Below, in pieces: positions 38,921-48,026 of a stretch of DNA of 64,000 nt (the first letter of the stretch is position 1; the number at the start of each line of letters is the position of its first letter). The notes beneath the pieces were generated by a model. It did not search any database, was not told where the DNA came from, and saw only the letters and a program-made list of their open reading frames with translations. Source of the DNA: Ralstonia sp. 25mfcol4.1 (GTDB lineage Bacteria > Pseudomonadota > Gammaproteobacteria > Burkholderiales > Burkholderiaceae). The stretch spans positions 186,001 through 250,000 of the forward strand of contig NZ_FNJO01000001.1 in the NCBI RefSeq assembly GCF_900104095.1, in the 5' to 3' direction. Both the position numbers and the translations under genes were made by a program.

Positions 38921-39574
38921 CTACCTGGGATGCTTCTGCAGGATGAACTCGATGGCACACTCTGCGGTAGGTGTGCGAGTCTGATCGAAATCGCGGTTCA
39001 GCAGGCTCTGCCGAACGCCGATGTCGACCCGAAACATCGAGATCGGCGATACCTGGTCGCATACGGACCGCACAAAGTCGATGACATTGATGGACACCGG
39101 CGACCACGACCGCGCCTTGCACATCGTGAACGTGTGCTTGTGGTCGTTGTTGAACCGCGAGGGCCAGTGTCCTTGCTCGTACAGGTCTTCGTCCGGCACC
39201 TGGATTACCAGATGCCCTCCCGGTTTCACGACCCGTATCCAGTGCCGGATGGCCACCGCCGGATCGACCATATGCTCCAGGCAGTGGGACGAATAGACGA
39301 AGTCGAACGATTCGTCCTCCACCCGCTCCAGGTACTGGGCGTCGCCATGCTGCATGTCGAAGACGAAGACGTGCTTCATGGCCGGGAACATGTCGCCGAA
39401 CAACGCGAGGGAGTCGATGCCGCCGCCTATGTCGAGGCCATTGCCGACGAAGTACCGCGTCGCGTAGCGGGAATCATGCACGCGGCGCAGGATCGAGATC
39501 GATGTCGCGCCGGGGATGTTCTGGTGAATCTGCCTGGCCTGCTGGGCAGCGTGTTCCGGCCTGATGATGTCCAT
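38921..39574 (-). CDS. Class I SAM-dependent methyltransferase domain protein
   Basis: A 217-residue protein with a glycine-rich motif I (GLDIGGGIDS, 46-55), an acidic residue after strand 2 (VFVFDMQHGD) and the motif FDFVYSSHCLEHM followed by VKPGGHLVIQVPDE, as in UbiE/type 11 methyltransferases. Such genes often act on cell-surface glycans or small metabolites; substrate unknown. It stands alone between tRNA-Arg and a diguanylate cyclase, and its codon use looks slightly less GC-biased than its neighbours. Confidence 0.8.
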   Translation of the reverse strand: MDIIRPEHAAQQARQIHQNIPGATSISILRRVHDSRYATRYFVGNGLDIGGGIDSLALFGDMFPAMKHVFVFDMQHGDAQYLERVEDESFDFVYSSHCLEHMVDPAVAIRHWIRVVKPGGHLVIQVPDEDLYEQGHWPSRFNNDHKHTFTMCKARSWSPVSINVIDFVRSVCDQVSPISMFRVDIGVRQSLLNRDFDQTRTPTAECAIEFILQKHPR

Positions 39575-39707
39575 GGATGTTGGCGCAAGGCGCGTTGCAG
39601 TGACCTGCGCATCTATAGCATCGGCGAGCCGGGCCTTGAATCAGATTCCGACGAAACTGAAGCCGGCCCAGCCCAAGGCTGGCGAAACAGCGATGTGGAT
39701 GCCGAAC

Positions 39708-40982
39708 TCAGGACGACTCGCGTTCGCGCACGCGCGGGCGGCGCGGCATGCCGACACCTTCGGCCGTGTCGTGCGAGGACACGCAGTTGCGGCCCATCTG
39801 CTTGGCATCGTAGAGCGCGCGGTCGGCGCGCCGCATGACCGCATCGGCGTTCTCGCCGGCCTGTCGCTCGGCCATGCCGATGCTGACCGTATAGGCAATG
39901 GCATCGGGCTCGGACGGGCATGGCGCCGAACGCACCATCGCACTTAGCCGGACGCTGATGGCGCGGCCGGTTTCCAGCGTGGTGTCGGGCATGACGATCG
40001 CGAACTCCTCGCCGCCCAGGCGGCCCAGCACGGCCCGGGCCGGCGCGGCCTTGCGCAGCAGGCCCGCGAAATGGCGCAGGACGCTGTCGCCCGCCAGATG
40101 CCCGTAGAGGTCGTTGATGGCCTTGAAGTGATCGAGGTCGATGAACGCCACGGTGAAGGCGGTGCGCTGGCGCTCGGCCTGCTTGCACGCGAGTTCCAGT
40201 TCTTCCCAGAACGCGCCGCGCGACAGCACGTCAGTCAGGTCGTCATGGCGCGCGCGGCGTTCGATGATCCGGCGCAGACGGTCATGCGCCATCAGCGCGA
40301 AGCTGACCGACAGTCCCACCACGCCGAAGACAAAGCAGAGGGTGATGTTGTCGCGCTCGTCCGGCGTGGCCAGCGGGTGGCCGTCGACCAGCGCCGACAG
40401 CGGCGCCCATGCCTGCGCGCCCGCGAACACGGTGCAGGCCAGTGCCACCAGGGTGAGCGACAGGATCGCCAGGCGCCCCGTGCCGCGCTTCGCGGGCAAA
40501 CGCGGCACGACCACGCGGATTATTTCCAGCAACAGCAGCATCTGGATCAACGACGAGGCCAGCATCAGCCCGGCCACGACGGAAGGCGACACCAGCACCC
40601 CAGGCGACAGCGGGCTGGGCGCGGCGCCCATCAGTCCGCCGACCGCATGCAATGCGAGCACGATTGCGCCGGGCACGTTCAGCACGGTCAGCACCATGGC
40701 CCGCCCCGGCTTGCCGACAAAATGACGCGTGCCGTGAACCATCATCGACAGCCCGGCAGTCAATGCCAGCTCAGGCAAGGCAGCCAGCGGCCATTCCGGA
40801 CGGTAGCCATGAACGGCCAGCAACACGGCGGCCACGGTCACTACCAGATCGCCGATCGCCCACGAGGTGAGCCCGCTGCGCTCCATACCGGCAGAGCGCC
40901 GCAACACGGCACAGACGATCGCCATCTGCAGCACGAACAAGGCCGCGATCAGCACTACCACCTGCGACTGAAACATCTTCAT
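39708..40982 (-). CDS. Membrane diguanylate cyclase (GGDEF domain)
   Basis: A 424-residue protein. The first 230 residues form about seven membrane helices, a putative sensor, and the rest is a GGDEF domain with active-site GGEEF (about 321-325), preceded by FIDLDHFKAINDLYGH (Mg2+ and substrate residues). It should make cyclic-di-GMP. No RxxD inhibitory site is obvious just before GGEEF. The ligand sensed is unknown; no EAL domain is fused. Confidence 0.92.
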   Translation of the reverse strand: MKMFQSQVVVLIAALFVLQMAIVCAVLRRSAGMERSGLTSWAIGDLVVTVAAVLLAVHGYRPEWPLAALPELALTAGLSMMVHGTRHFVGKPGRAMVLTVLNVPGAIVLALHAVGGLMGAAPSPLSPGVLVSPSVVAGLMLASSLIQMLLLLEIIRVVVPRLPAKRGTGRLAILSLTLVALACTVFAGAQAWAPLSALVDGHPLATPDERDNITLCFVFGVVGLSVSFALMAHDRLRRIIERRARHDDLTDVLSRGAFWEELELACKQAERQRTAFTVAFIDLDHFKAINDLYGHLAGDSVLRHFAGLLRKAAPARAVLGRLGGEEFAIVMPDTTLETGRAISVRLSAMVRSAPCPSEPDAIAYTVSIGMAERQAGENADAVMRRADRALYDAKQMGRNCVSSHDTAEGVGMPRRPRVRERESS

Positions 40983-41359
40983 TCCCGTTCACAAAGGCAT
41001 CGCCGATGCTCCGCATGGCACCGGACCGCCTTCTGTTTGCGGCCTGCGAGCGGCCGTCCTGTATTGTTTCCGCAAGTCCGGCACGTCCGCGTCACGTCGA
41101 TGCGGGGCATCGCGGGCGAAGCATGGCTCAGGCACGGCGCAGCGCGCCCGCGTCGCTAGCGGGGCTGGCGTGCCATAGTTTTGATAGTGGGACCAGGTCC
41201 GGGTGGGCACAGCATTGCCAGGCGTGAAGCGCCGGGTCGGACCAATGCGGTGTGCGGATTATGTCAGCGCGACGCATCAAGTCAAGCCAAATACGATCCC
41301 GCCTGAAGCGGGGTACGTGCGCGCCACTTCCGCGCGTTGCAATCCGTCGCACGCCACAT
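40983..41359. other. Intergenic region between the GGDEF gene and tRNA-Pro
   Basis: About 375 bp between divergent transcripts. Short open frames here are not credible. It should contain the GGDEF gene promoter, which I cannot pin down; nothing else is seen. Confidence 0.4.
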
Positions 41360-41389
41360 TTGACCTGGCCGCACGTGTCGCGATAGAAT
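41360..41389 (+). promoter_or_regulatory. Promoter of tRNA-Pro
   Basis: TTGACC (41360-41365) and TAGAAT (41384-41389) are 18 bp apart, just before the tRNA. Confidence 0.8.
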
Positions 41390-41398
41390 CGCCGGCTC

Positions 41399-41475
41399 CG
41401 GAGCGTAGCGCAGCCTGGTAGCGCATCTGATTTGGGATCAGAGGGTCGTAGGTTCGAATCCTATCGCTCCGACCA
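41399..41475 (+). tRNA. tRNA-Pro (TGG)
   Basis: A 77-nt cloverleaf starting CGGAGCGTAGCGCAGC with anticodon TGG in loop TTTGGGA, T-loop TTCGAAT and encoded CCA. Confidence 0.98.
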
Positions 41476-41505
41476 TATTTGCAAGTTGTTTTAGGTAGAA
41501 GGATC

Positions 41506-41543
41506 AAGGGCTTACGTTGAAAGACGTGAGCCCTTTTTTCTTT
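41506..41543 (+). terminator. Terminator after tRNA-Pro
   Basis: AAGGGCTTACGT pairs with ACGTGAGCCCTT around a short loop, followed by TTTTTTC. Confidence 0.9.
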
Positions 41544-42142
41544 CTGTCTTTCCGGAAGTTGCGAAACTATGGCCTAGCCATGTCGCGCCCTTCTCCATGC
41601 GGTGCATGGATCGCATTCGGGCCGCATGTCAGGGGGGTTGGTGCGGCACTGCACAATGACACCAGCCGCCTGTACATGGCGTTGGCGCAACAACTGGGGA
41701 ACGGTTGCTGCGCCTGCGAAGATGGTGCGGTCGTGCTACAATCGCGCGTCAGTTCGGGGTATCTGAGCATGCCCTGTTAACCGGGAAAGCGCCGCCTGGC
41801 GCACTGGAAATTCTCCGACCCGCCCTCATATCGTTGAGATATGGCCGGCGGATGGGTTGCCGGCCCCGGAAACACCTTGCCCGCTGTCCCCGTGATGTAC
41901 ACGGATGCGCCAGACGCCCGCGCAACCGCTAGTGGCAAGGCAATCGTCAGGGTCATCCGCGCCCCTACTCGATTCTCTGACCCGCCTGGCTTCCATGGTT
42001 TGCCAAGCCCGTCAGCTTGCTTCCCGACGACGTATCGCGCGGCTGCCGCCATGGCGGCATGACGTGGATGCGCGCGACCGGGCGCCCACAGGATACTCAC
42101 TAACTTAACGCAGCCTTCGTGGCTGCCACAAAGGAAAACAGA
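41544..42142 (+). promoter_or_regulatory. Long structured region upstream of infA
   Basis: About 600 bp with no credible gene. A TACAAT at about 41736-41741 suggests transcription starts near 41748, which would give a leader of about 400 nt. Several inverted repeats occur, such as CATATC/GATATG (about 41827-41843) and GCAGCC/GGCTGC with loop TTCGT (42110-42126) just before the ribosome site. Long structured leaders are typical of cold-responsive translation genes; that link is inference. Confidence 0.4.
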
Positions 42143-42364
42143 TTGGCTAAGGAAGAACTCATTGAATTTGGCGGCGTGGTGTCGGAAGCCCTGCCCGACA
42201 ACCGTTATCGCGTGACGCTGGAAAACGGCGTGGAAATCTGGGCATACGCTTCGGGCAAGATGCAAAAGCACCGTATCCGCATCCTGGCCGGCGACCGCGT
42301 CACCCTGGAAATGTCGCCCTACGACCTGACCAAGGGCCGCATCAACTTCCGCCACAAGTCCTGA
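42143..42364 (+). CDS. infA: Translation initiation factor IF-1
   Basis: A 73-residue S1-fold protein (reads [10 protein letters not shown] after the start, then [17 protein letters not shown] and the conserved KGRINFRHK end). It blocks the ribosomal A site during initiation. The start is a TTG at 42143, preceded by AAAGGA at 7-nt spacing; the frame upstream lacks sense. Betaproteobacteria often carry this stand-alone IF-1 in addition to the copy in the ribosomal protein operon, so it is probably a paralogue. Confidence 0.94.
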   Translation: MAKEELIEFGGVVSEALPDNRYRVTLENGVEIWAYASGKMQKHRIRILAGDRVTLEMSPYDLTKGRINFRHKS

Positions 42365-42424
42365 GTTCGCGGCGCGCAGCCGATGCGCCGCTGTCACGCG
42401 GCTGACATCGCTGCTACCGACACT

Positions 42425-42472
42425 GACGGGCTATCCGTGGGCTTTGCCCACCGGATGGCCCGTTTTGTTTTT
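42425..42472 (+). terminator. Terminator after infA
   Basis: GACGGGCTATCCGTGGG pairs (with one mismatch) with CCCACCGGATGGCCCG around CTTTG, followed by TTTTGTTTTT. Confidence 0.85.
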
Positions 42473-42546
42473 GGCGGCCCGGTCGCGCACTTGCGGCACG
42501 CGCCGTGCGTCACCATACTCAAGGCTCCACCAAGCCCCAGGCGAAC

Positions 42547-43023
42547 ATGAATCTGATTCTGTGGCGTCATGCCGAGGCCGAAGATCTGCCCGATGCCCTG
42601 AGCATCTCCCGCAGCGCGGATCTACAGCGACCACTGACCCGCCGCGGCCGCAAGCAGGCCGAAACGTCCGCCAACTGGCTGCGCGCCCACCTGCCTGCCG
42701 ACTACCGCGTGGTCTGCAGCCCGGCGCTGCGTACGCGGGAAACTGCGGCTGCCCTGTCCGGCAAGGCCGAAATCCTCGATGACCTCGCGCCGGGTGCCGA
42801 TGTGGGCGCCGTGCTGGCCGCGATCGACTGGCCGCAGGGCAACGACCACACGGTCGTGGTTGGCCACCAGCCATGGATCGGACAACTGGCCAGCCTGCTG
42901 CTGGCTGGCCAGGAACTGCCATGGAGCGTGAAGAAAAGCGGCATCTGGTGGCTGGTCGGACGCACACGCGAAAACGAAGCGCAGGTAGTCCTCCGCGCCG
43001 TGATTCAGCCCGACCTTTTCTGA
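42547..43023 (+). CDS. sixA: Phosphohistidine phosphatase SixA-like
   Basis: A 158-residue histidine phosphatase with RHAEAED at 7-13 (catalytic H8), the CSPALRTRETA segment (58-68) and the second histidine in VVGHQPW (H107). Short SixA-type enzymes dephosphorylate histidine phosphotransfer domains, or NPr in nitrogen PTS. The start at 42547 directly precedes the catalytic histidine region as in the family. No phosphorelay target is adjacent. Confidence 0.88.
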   Translation: MNLILWRHAEAEDLPDALSISRSADLQRPLTRRGRKQAETSANWLRAHLPADYRVVCSPALRTRETAAALSGKAEILDDLAPGADVGAVLAAIDWPQGNDHTVVVGHQPWIGQLASLLLAGQELPWSVKKSGIWWLVGRTRENEAQVVLRAVIQPDLF

Positions 43024-43060
43024 ACCTTCTTAAGTAAATGGCGGCGAAAATGAGATTTCG

Positions 43061-43078
43061 CTGTCACAAATTCGACAT
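43061..43078 (+). promoter_or_regulatory. Weak PhoB-box-like sequence before the OlsB-like gene
   Basis: CTGTCACAAATTCGACAT matches the 18-bp double CTGTCAT pattern at about 10 of 14 half-site positions. It lies about 180 bp before the next start codon. Confidence 0.25.
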
Positions 43079-43255
43079 CAGTCTGTTCATTTGGACGATC
43101 GCCGATGTGCTCTAGCGGAAGCCTGTCCTATGGTTAAGGTTTGCGCCGGCGACAACATTGTGTCAGTCACGGAAGCGTCATCATCGGTTCACGGCGCTGT
43201 CACCCGGCCTCTCTACATTGTTTCGAAGCCGTTTCGTCACCGAAAGGACACACTG

Positions 43256-44107
43256 ATGCGAGACTTACCGACGCCTACCCAGCCGCTCTTCGACTCCTTG
43301 CCCACTGGCCTGACTGGCCAGTCGGCGCGGAGGCGTCTTCCTCGTCAGCCAGCACAACTCCAAACCCCGATTCAAGCTCCGGCGCCTGCTTTCAGCGTGG
43401 CGTGGGCACGTCACCAGGACGAAGTAGCCGAGGCCCAGCGCCTGCGCTACAAGGTGTTCGCCGAGGAAATGGGCGCGCGCCTGAAATCGTCGGCCACCGA
43501 AACCGACGTGGACATGTTCGACGCCTACTGCGACCACCTGATCGTGCGCGACCAGGAAACGCTCAAGGTCGTGGGCACCTACCGCGTGCTGCCGCCGCAC
43601 CAGGCCAAGCGCATCGGCTGCCTCTACGCAGAATCCGAATTCGATCTGGTCCGCCTGGCCCACCTGCGCCCGAAGATGCTGGAACTGGGCCGTTCGTGCG
43701 TGCACCGCGACTTCCGCTCGGGCAGCGTGATCATGGCCCTGTGGGGTGGCCTGGGCGAATACCTGCAGCGTTACAACCTCGAATCGATGCTGGGCTGCGC
43801 CAGCGTGCCGATGAGCGATGGCGGCCACTACGCGGCCAGCCTCTATCGTCAGTTTGCCGAAAAGTCGCTGGCACCGATCGAGTATCACGCCTTCCCGCGC
43901 GCGCCGCTGCCGGTGGACGACCTGAACCAGACGCTTGACGTGGAGCCCCCCGCGCTGATCAAGGGTTATCTGCGGCTGGGCGCCAAGATCTGCGGCCTGC
44001 CGGCCTGGGATCCCGATTTCAACGTCGCCGATTTCCTGACACTGCTGCGCGTGCGCGACATGAACCCGCGCTATGCCCGGCACTTCCTGGGCATTCGGTC
44101 GGCCTGA
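43256..44107 (+). CDS. OlsB-like N-acyltransferase (ornithine-lipid type, GNAT fold)
   Basis: A 283-residue protein of the family formerly called putative hemolysin (COG3176), which joins a hydroxy-fatty acid to the alpha-amino group of ornithine or a similar amino acid. Conserved features include AQRLRYKVFAEEMGA (about 57-71), YCDHLIV, VGTYRVLPP and LELGRSCVHRDFR. The ATG at 43256 follows AAAGGA; the first 45 residues are a Pro/Gln-rich extension. The partner acyltransferase OlsA is not adjacent. Its position within the phosphate block suits a role in phosphorus-free lipids. Confidence 0.75.
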   Translation: MRDLPTPTQPLFDSLPTGLTGQSARRRLPRQPAQLQTPIQAPAPAFSVAWARHQDEVAEAQRLRYKVFAEEMGARLKSSATETDVDMFDAYCDHLIVRDQETLKVVGTYRVLPPHQAKRIGCLYAESEFDLVRLAHLRPKMLELGRSCVHRDFRSGSVIMALWGGLGEYLQRYNLESMLGCASVPMSDGGHYAASLYRQFAEKSLAPIEYHAFPRAPLPVDDLNQTLDVEPPALIKGYLRLGAKICGLPAWDPDFNVADFLTLLRVRDMNPRYARHFLGIRSA

Positions 44108-44168
44108 CCGCTGATCAGCAGCCCCCTCGTACGGGACGAAACGGCTGGTCGTTCCGGTACCGGAAACG

Positions 44169-44205
44169 AGAACGGCGACTCATTCGAGTCGCCGTTCCTG
44201 TTTCG
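44169..44205. terminator. Bidirectional terminator between the OlsB-like gene and ppx
   Basis: GAACGGCGACTC and GAGTCGCCGTTC form a perfect 12-bp stem with an ATTC loop, followed by CTGTTTC, between convergent genes. Confidence 0.85.
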
Positions 44206-44240
44206 TCGCCGGATTGCCCCGGCCCACCGGGCCGGCCGTC

Positions 44241-45773
44241 TCAGACGTAGACGACCTTGTAACGCTTGCCCACGCGCTCCCACTCGTCGGCTTCCTGCGC
44301 CAGGCTGTATTCCACCAGCGGGTTGGCATCGATCCACGATTTCGGCAGCCGCACCTCGAAACCCTCGTCGAGTTCGTCCGAACGCTGTCTGACATGGATC
44401 TGCGGCAGCTTCATGTCGCCGCGCCGGCGGCATAGTACAAACGCCAGCCGGAGGCTGAACAGCATGCGCCAGTCCAGAAACTTGCCGCTGCCGGAGAGCT
44501 TGCCGAGCTTGCCCGCGTGGCCGAGCAGCAGCGTGGCCAGCCGCGCCTGGTCGGTCTTCGAGAAACCGGGCATGTCGGCGTGCGTGGCGATATAAGCCGA
44601 ATGCTTGTGATATCCACTGTGCGAGATCGTCATGCCGATCTCGTGCAGGCTGGCCGCCCAGCCCAGCAACGCAAGGTTGTCCTCGCGGCGCTCGTTGCGC
44701 GGATCGGGAAACTGCGCCAGCAGATCGCGGGCGGCCTGCCCTACCCGGGTGGCCTGCGCACGGTCCACGGCGTAGCGGCGCATGAACTGGTCGACCGTCA
44801 CGGTCCGCATGTCCTCATGGTGGCTGCGGCCCAGCAGGTCGTACAGCACACCCAGACGCAGCGCGCCGTCCGTGACGTCCATGCGGTCGATATCGAGTTC
44901 GGCAAACACGCCGAGCATGATCGACAGGCCGCCAGGCAACACCGGAATCCGGTCGGCCTTCAGGCCGGTCAGCTTCACCCGGTTCGTGTTCTCGGCCTTG
45001 ACCAGCGCACGTTTCAGGCGCTCCAGCCCTTCGCGCGTAATGCCATGTTCGGACGCGCTGTCGTTCATCCCGTTGAGCTCGATCAGTTCCGCCAGGGCGC
45101 GCGCAGTGCCCGACGACCCTACCGCCTGCTGCCAGCCGGCTGCCTTGTACTGGCGCACCAGTACCTGGATCTCGCGACGCGCGGCCAGTTCGGCCTGCTT
45201 GAACGCGTATTCGTCGACGTTGCCGCTCGGAAAGAACTGGCGGCTGTGCGATACGCAGCCGATGTACAGGCTTTCCATCAGCTTCGACTGATAGCCGCTG
45301 CCGATGATGAATTCGGTGGAGCCGCCGCCGATATCGACGACCAGCCGGTTGCCCTGGCAGGCTGGCGCATCATGCGACGCGCCCAGGTAGATCAGGCGCG
45401 CTTCCTCGCGGCCGGCGATCACTTCGATCGGGAATCCCAGGGCAGCCTCGGCCTCGATCAGGAAATCCGAAGCGTTCCTGGCCACGCGCAGCGTGTTGGT
45501 GGCCACCGCGCGCACCTGCTCGGGTGCGAAGTCGCGCAGGCGGTCGCCAAAGCGGCGCAGCGCGTCAACGCCCCGGCGGCGGGCCGGCTGGTCCAGATAT
45601 TTGTCCGGCGTCAGGCCGGCGGCCAGCCTGACCGGCTCGCGCAGCGCGTCAACCTGGAAGATCTGGCTGGCGGGGCCCGAGGCAGTGGGCGTTTCATCCA
45701 CCCGCCCGATCATCAGGCGGAAGCTGTTGGAGCCCATGTCGACGGCGGCCAGCAAGCGGGGATTCTGTGTCAT
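44241..45773 (-). CDS. ppx: Exopolyphosphatase (Ppx/GppA family)
   Basis: A 510-residue enzyme that removes terminal phosphates from polyphosphate (or the 5' phosphate of pppGpp). The ASKHA fold shows VDMGSNSFRLMIGR (11-24) and VDIGGGSTEFIIG (about 145-157), and the C-terminal HD-like helical domain includes LGWAASLHEIGMTISH. Length fits Ppx. It is divergent from ppk, which makes its substrate, with a shared 150-bp regulatory region. Confidence 0.95.
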   Translation of the reverse strand: MTQNPRLLAAVDMGSNSFRLMIGRVDETPTASGPASQIFQVDALREPVRLAAGLTPDKYLDQPARRRGVDALRRFGDRLRDFAPEQVRAVATNTLRVARNASDFLIEAEAALGFPIEVIAGREEARLIYLGASHDAPACQGNRLVVDIGGGSTEFIIGSGYQSKLMESLYIGCVSHSRQFFPSGNVDEYAFKQAELAARREIQVLVRQYKAAGWQQAVGSSGTARALAELIELNGMNDSASEHGITREGLERLKRALVKAENTNRVKLTGLKADRIPVLPGGLSIMLGVFAELDIDRMDVTDGALRLGVLYDLLGRSHHEDMRTVTVDQFMRRYAVDRAQATRVGQAARDLLAQFPDPRNERREDNLALLGWAASLHEIGMTISHSGYHKHSAYIATHADMPGFSKTDQARLATLLLGHAGKLGKLSGSGKFLDWRMLFSLRLAFVLCRRRGDMKLPQIHVRQRSDELDEGFEVRLPKSWIDANPLVEYSLAQEADEWERVGKRYKVVYV

Positions 45774-45830
45774 TGCGTCAGTGTTACGCGGGATCGGCCG
45801 TGGCGGGCCAAAACCCGAAAGATTATGTCC

Positions 45831-45878
45831 CTGTCATGTCTGCATCATGACAAAATCAAAGTGTCATCAAAATGACAC
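45831..45878. promoter_or_regulatory. Divergent ppx-ppk control region with TGTCAT half-sites
   Basis: Four TGTCAT half-sites alternate in orientation: forward at 45832, reverse at 45847, forward at 45862 and reverse at 45872. The last two form a perfect dyad GTGTCAT-CAAA-ATGACAC (45861-45878). CTGTCATGTCTGCATCAT (45831-45848) also resembles a PhoB box (11 of 14). Confidence 0.5.
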
Positions 45879-45923
45879 GGATCTATGAAAAAGTCGCCTC
45901 ATCGCCAAAATAAGGTCATAGAC

Positions 45924-48005
45924 ATGTCGACGACGCCGCCTGGCTCGCTCTGGAACCGCGAGCTGGGCATTCTGGAATTCAACGCGCGCGTGCTTGCGCA
46001 GGCCGCCGACCCCAATGTCCCGCTGCTGGAACGGCTGAAGTTCATCTGTATCGTGTCCAGCAATCTGGACGAGTTCTTTGAAATCCGGATGGCCGGCCTG
46101 AAGGAGCAAATGCGGGATAACGCATCGGGCCTGACGCCCGATGGCCTCTCGATCCAGCAGGCCTACCAGCTTGTCACGGAGCGCACCCAGCGGCTCGTGG
46201 CCTCGCAGTATGACATGCTGCAGAACGTCATTTTCCCCGCGCTGGAAAAAGAAGGGGTGTTTTTTCACCTGACCGGCACGTGGACGGACGCGCAGCGCGC
46301 GTGGGCGCGGGACTTCTTCACGCGCGAGCTGGGCCCGGTGCTGACGCCGATTGCGCTGGACCCCGCCCATCCGTTCCCGCGCGTGCTCAACAAGAGTCTG
46401 AACTTCGTGATCGAGCTGTCCGGCAAGGACGCCTTCGGCCGCGATGCCGACCTGGCCATCGTGCAGGCGCCGCGCGCGCTGCCGCGCGTGGTGCGCATGC
46501 CGGAAAAGCTGTCGGGATATCCGTACGGCTTTGTGATGCTGTCGTCGTTCATGCAGGCGTTTGTCCACGAACTGTTCCCGGCCATCGAGGTGCAGGGCTG
46601 CTACCAGTTCCGGGTCACGCGCAATTCCGACCTGTTCGTGTCCGAGGACGAAATCACCGACCTGCGCGAAGCATTGCAGGGCGAATTGCCTACACGTCAC
46701 TTTGGCGACATGGTTCGCCTGGAAGTGTCGTCCGACACGCCGCCGGCGCTGTCGCGGCGTCTGCTGCTGGAGTCGGGCCTGACCGAACAGGACCTGTACC
46801 GCGTGGGGGGGCCGGTGAACCTGGTGCGGCTGATGCAGATCCCCGATCTGGTGGACCGCCCCGCCCTGAAATACCCACCGCACGTGCCGGCCGTGGTCAA
46901 GGCCTTCCCGCCCGGCACGAGCATGTTCGACGTGATCCGCCAGCGCGACGTGCTGCTGCATCACCCGTACGAGAGCTTTTCATCGGTGCTGGACCTGATG
47001 CAGGCGGCCGCCAGCGATCCGAACGTGGTGGCGATCAAGCAGACCGTCTATCGCACCGGTAACGAATCGGCCGTGATGGAAGCGCTGATGACGGCAGCCC
47101 GCAACGGCAAGGAAGTGACCGTGGTGGTGGAACTGCTGGCGCGCTTCGACGAGGAAACCAATATCAACTGGGCCGAGCGGCTGGAGTCGGCAGGGGCCCA
47201 TGTGGTCTACGGGGTAGTGGGACACAAATGCCACGCCAAGATGCTGCTGATCGTACGGCGCGAGCCGGCGGGCCCGAAGGCCAAGAACGCGGTGCTGCGG
47301 CGCTACGCCCACCTGGGCACCGGCAACTATCATCCGCGCACCGCCCGCCTGTACACCGACTTTGGACTGCTCACCGCCAACGAGCAGGTCTGCGAGGACG
47401 TTCACCACGTGTTCCAGTTGCTGACGGGCACCGCCGGCACCATCCGGCTGAACCACCTGTGGCAGTCGCCGTTCACGATGCACAGCAACCTGGTGGAGCA
47501 TATCCGCGCCGAGGCCCGCAACGCGCGCGCCGGCAAGCGGGCACGCATCATCGCCAAGATGAACGCGCTGCTGGAGCCCACGATCATCGAGGAGCTCTAC
47601 AAGGCGTCGCGCGCGGGCGTGAAAATCGACCTGATCGTACGCGGCGTCTGCGCGCTGCGCGCCGGCGTGCCGGGTCTGTCGGAGAACATTTCGGTGCGCT
47701 CGATCGTGGGCCGCTTCCTGGAGCACCACCGCGTCTATTACTTCCACGCGGCCGGCGACGATGTGCTGTACCTGTCCAGCGCCGACTGGATGGACCGCAA
47801 CCTGTTCCGGCGCGTCGAGGTGGCCTTCCCGATCCTGGATCGTACGCTCAAGGCCCGGGTGATCAAGGAAGGCCTGCAGGTGCATCTGCACGACAACGCA
47901 TCGGCCTGGATCATGGAACCCGACGGCAATTACGTGCGCAAGCCGTCGCGCGCCAAGCTGCAGCGCGTCAGCCAGCACGAACTGCTGCTGAAGTTCGGCA
48001 CCTGA
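45924..48005 (+). CDS. ppk: Polyphosphate kinase 1
   Basis: Makes polyphosphate from ATP through a phosphohistidine. The protein is 693 residues from the ATG at 45924 (MSTTPPGSLWNREL, with AAGG 8 nt upstream), or 706 from an alternative ATG at 45885 that lacks a ribosome site. Family features are NRELGILEFNARVL, LKFICIVSSNLDEFFEIR (split: LKFICIVSSNLDEF) and the phosphorylated histidine in GHKCHAKM (about 437), with further PLD-like residues near the C-terminus (YYFHAAGDD). Confidence 0.97.
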   Translation: MSTTPPGSLWNRELGILEFNARVLAQAADPNVPLLERLKFICIVSSNLDEFFEIRMAGLKEQMRDNASGLTPDGLSIQQAYQLVTERTQRLVASQYDMLQNVIFPALEKEGVFFHLTGTWTDAQRAWARDFFTRELGPVLTPIALDPAHPFPRVLNKSLNFVIELSGKDAFGRDADLAIVQAPRALPRVVRMPEKLSGYPYGFVMLSSFMQAFVHELFPAIEVQGCYQFRVTRNSDLFVSEDEITDLREALQGELPTRHFGDMVRLEVSSDTPPALSRRLLLESGLTEQDLYRVGGPVNLVRLMQIPDLVDRPALKYPPHVPAVVKAFPPGTSMFDVIRQRDVLLHHPYESFSSVLDLMQAAASDPNVVAIKQTVYRTGNESAVMEALMTAARNGKEVTVVVELLARFDEETNINWAERLESAGAHVVYGVVGHKCHAKMLLIVRREPAGPKAKNAVLRRYAHLGTGNYHPRTARLYTDFGLLTANEQVCEDVHHVFQLLTGTAGTIRLNHLWQSPFTMHSNLVEHIRAEARNARAGKRARIIAKMNALLEPTIIEELYKASRAGVKIDLIVRGVCALRAGVPGLSENISVRSIVGRFLEHHRVYYFHAAGDDVLYLSSADWMDRNLFRRVEVAFPILDRTLKARVIKEGLQVHLHDNASAWIMEPDGNYVRKPSRAKLQRVSQHELLLKFGT

Positions 48006-48026
48006 GCCCTGCCGGCTTCGGAATGA

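Noticed and set aside
41277..41507. A 76-codon minus-strand frame opposite tRNA-Pro
   Set aside because: It is the complement of the tRNA gene and its terminator region, not a protein gene.
43130..43255. Earlier starts for the OlsB-like gene at 43091 or 43130
   Set aside because: The added residues look non-coding and have no ribosome site, while 43256 has a clear AAAGGA.
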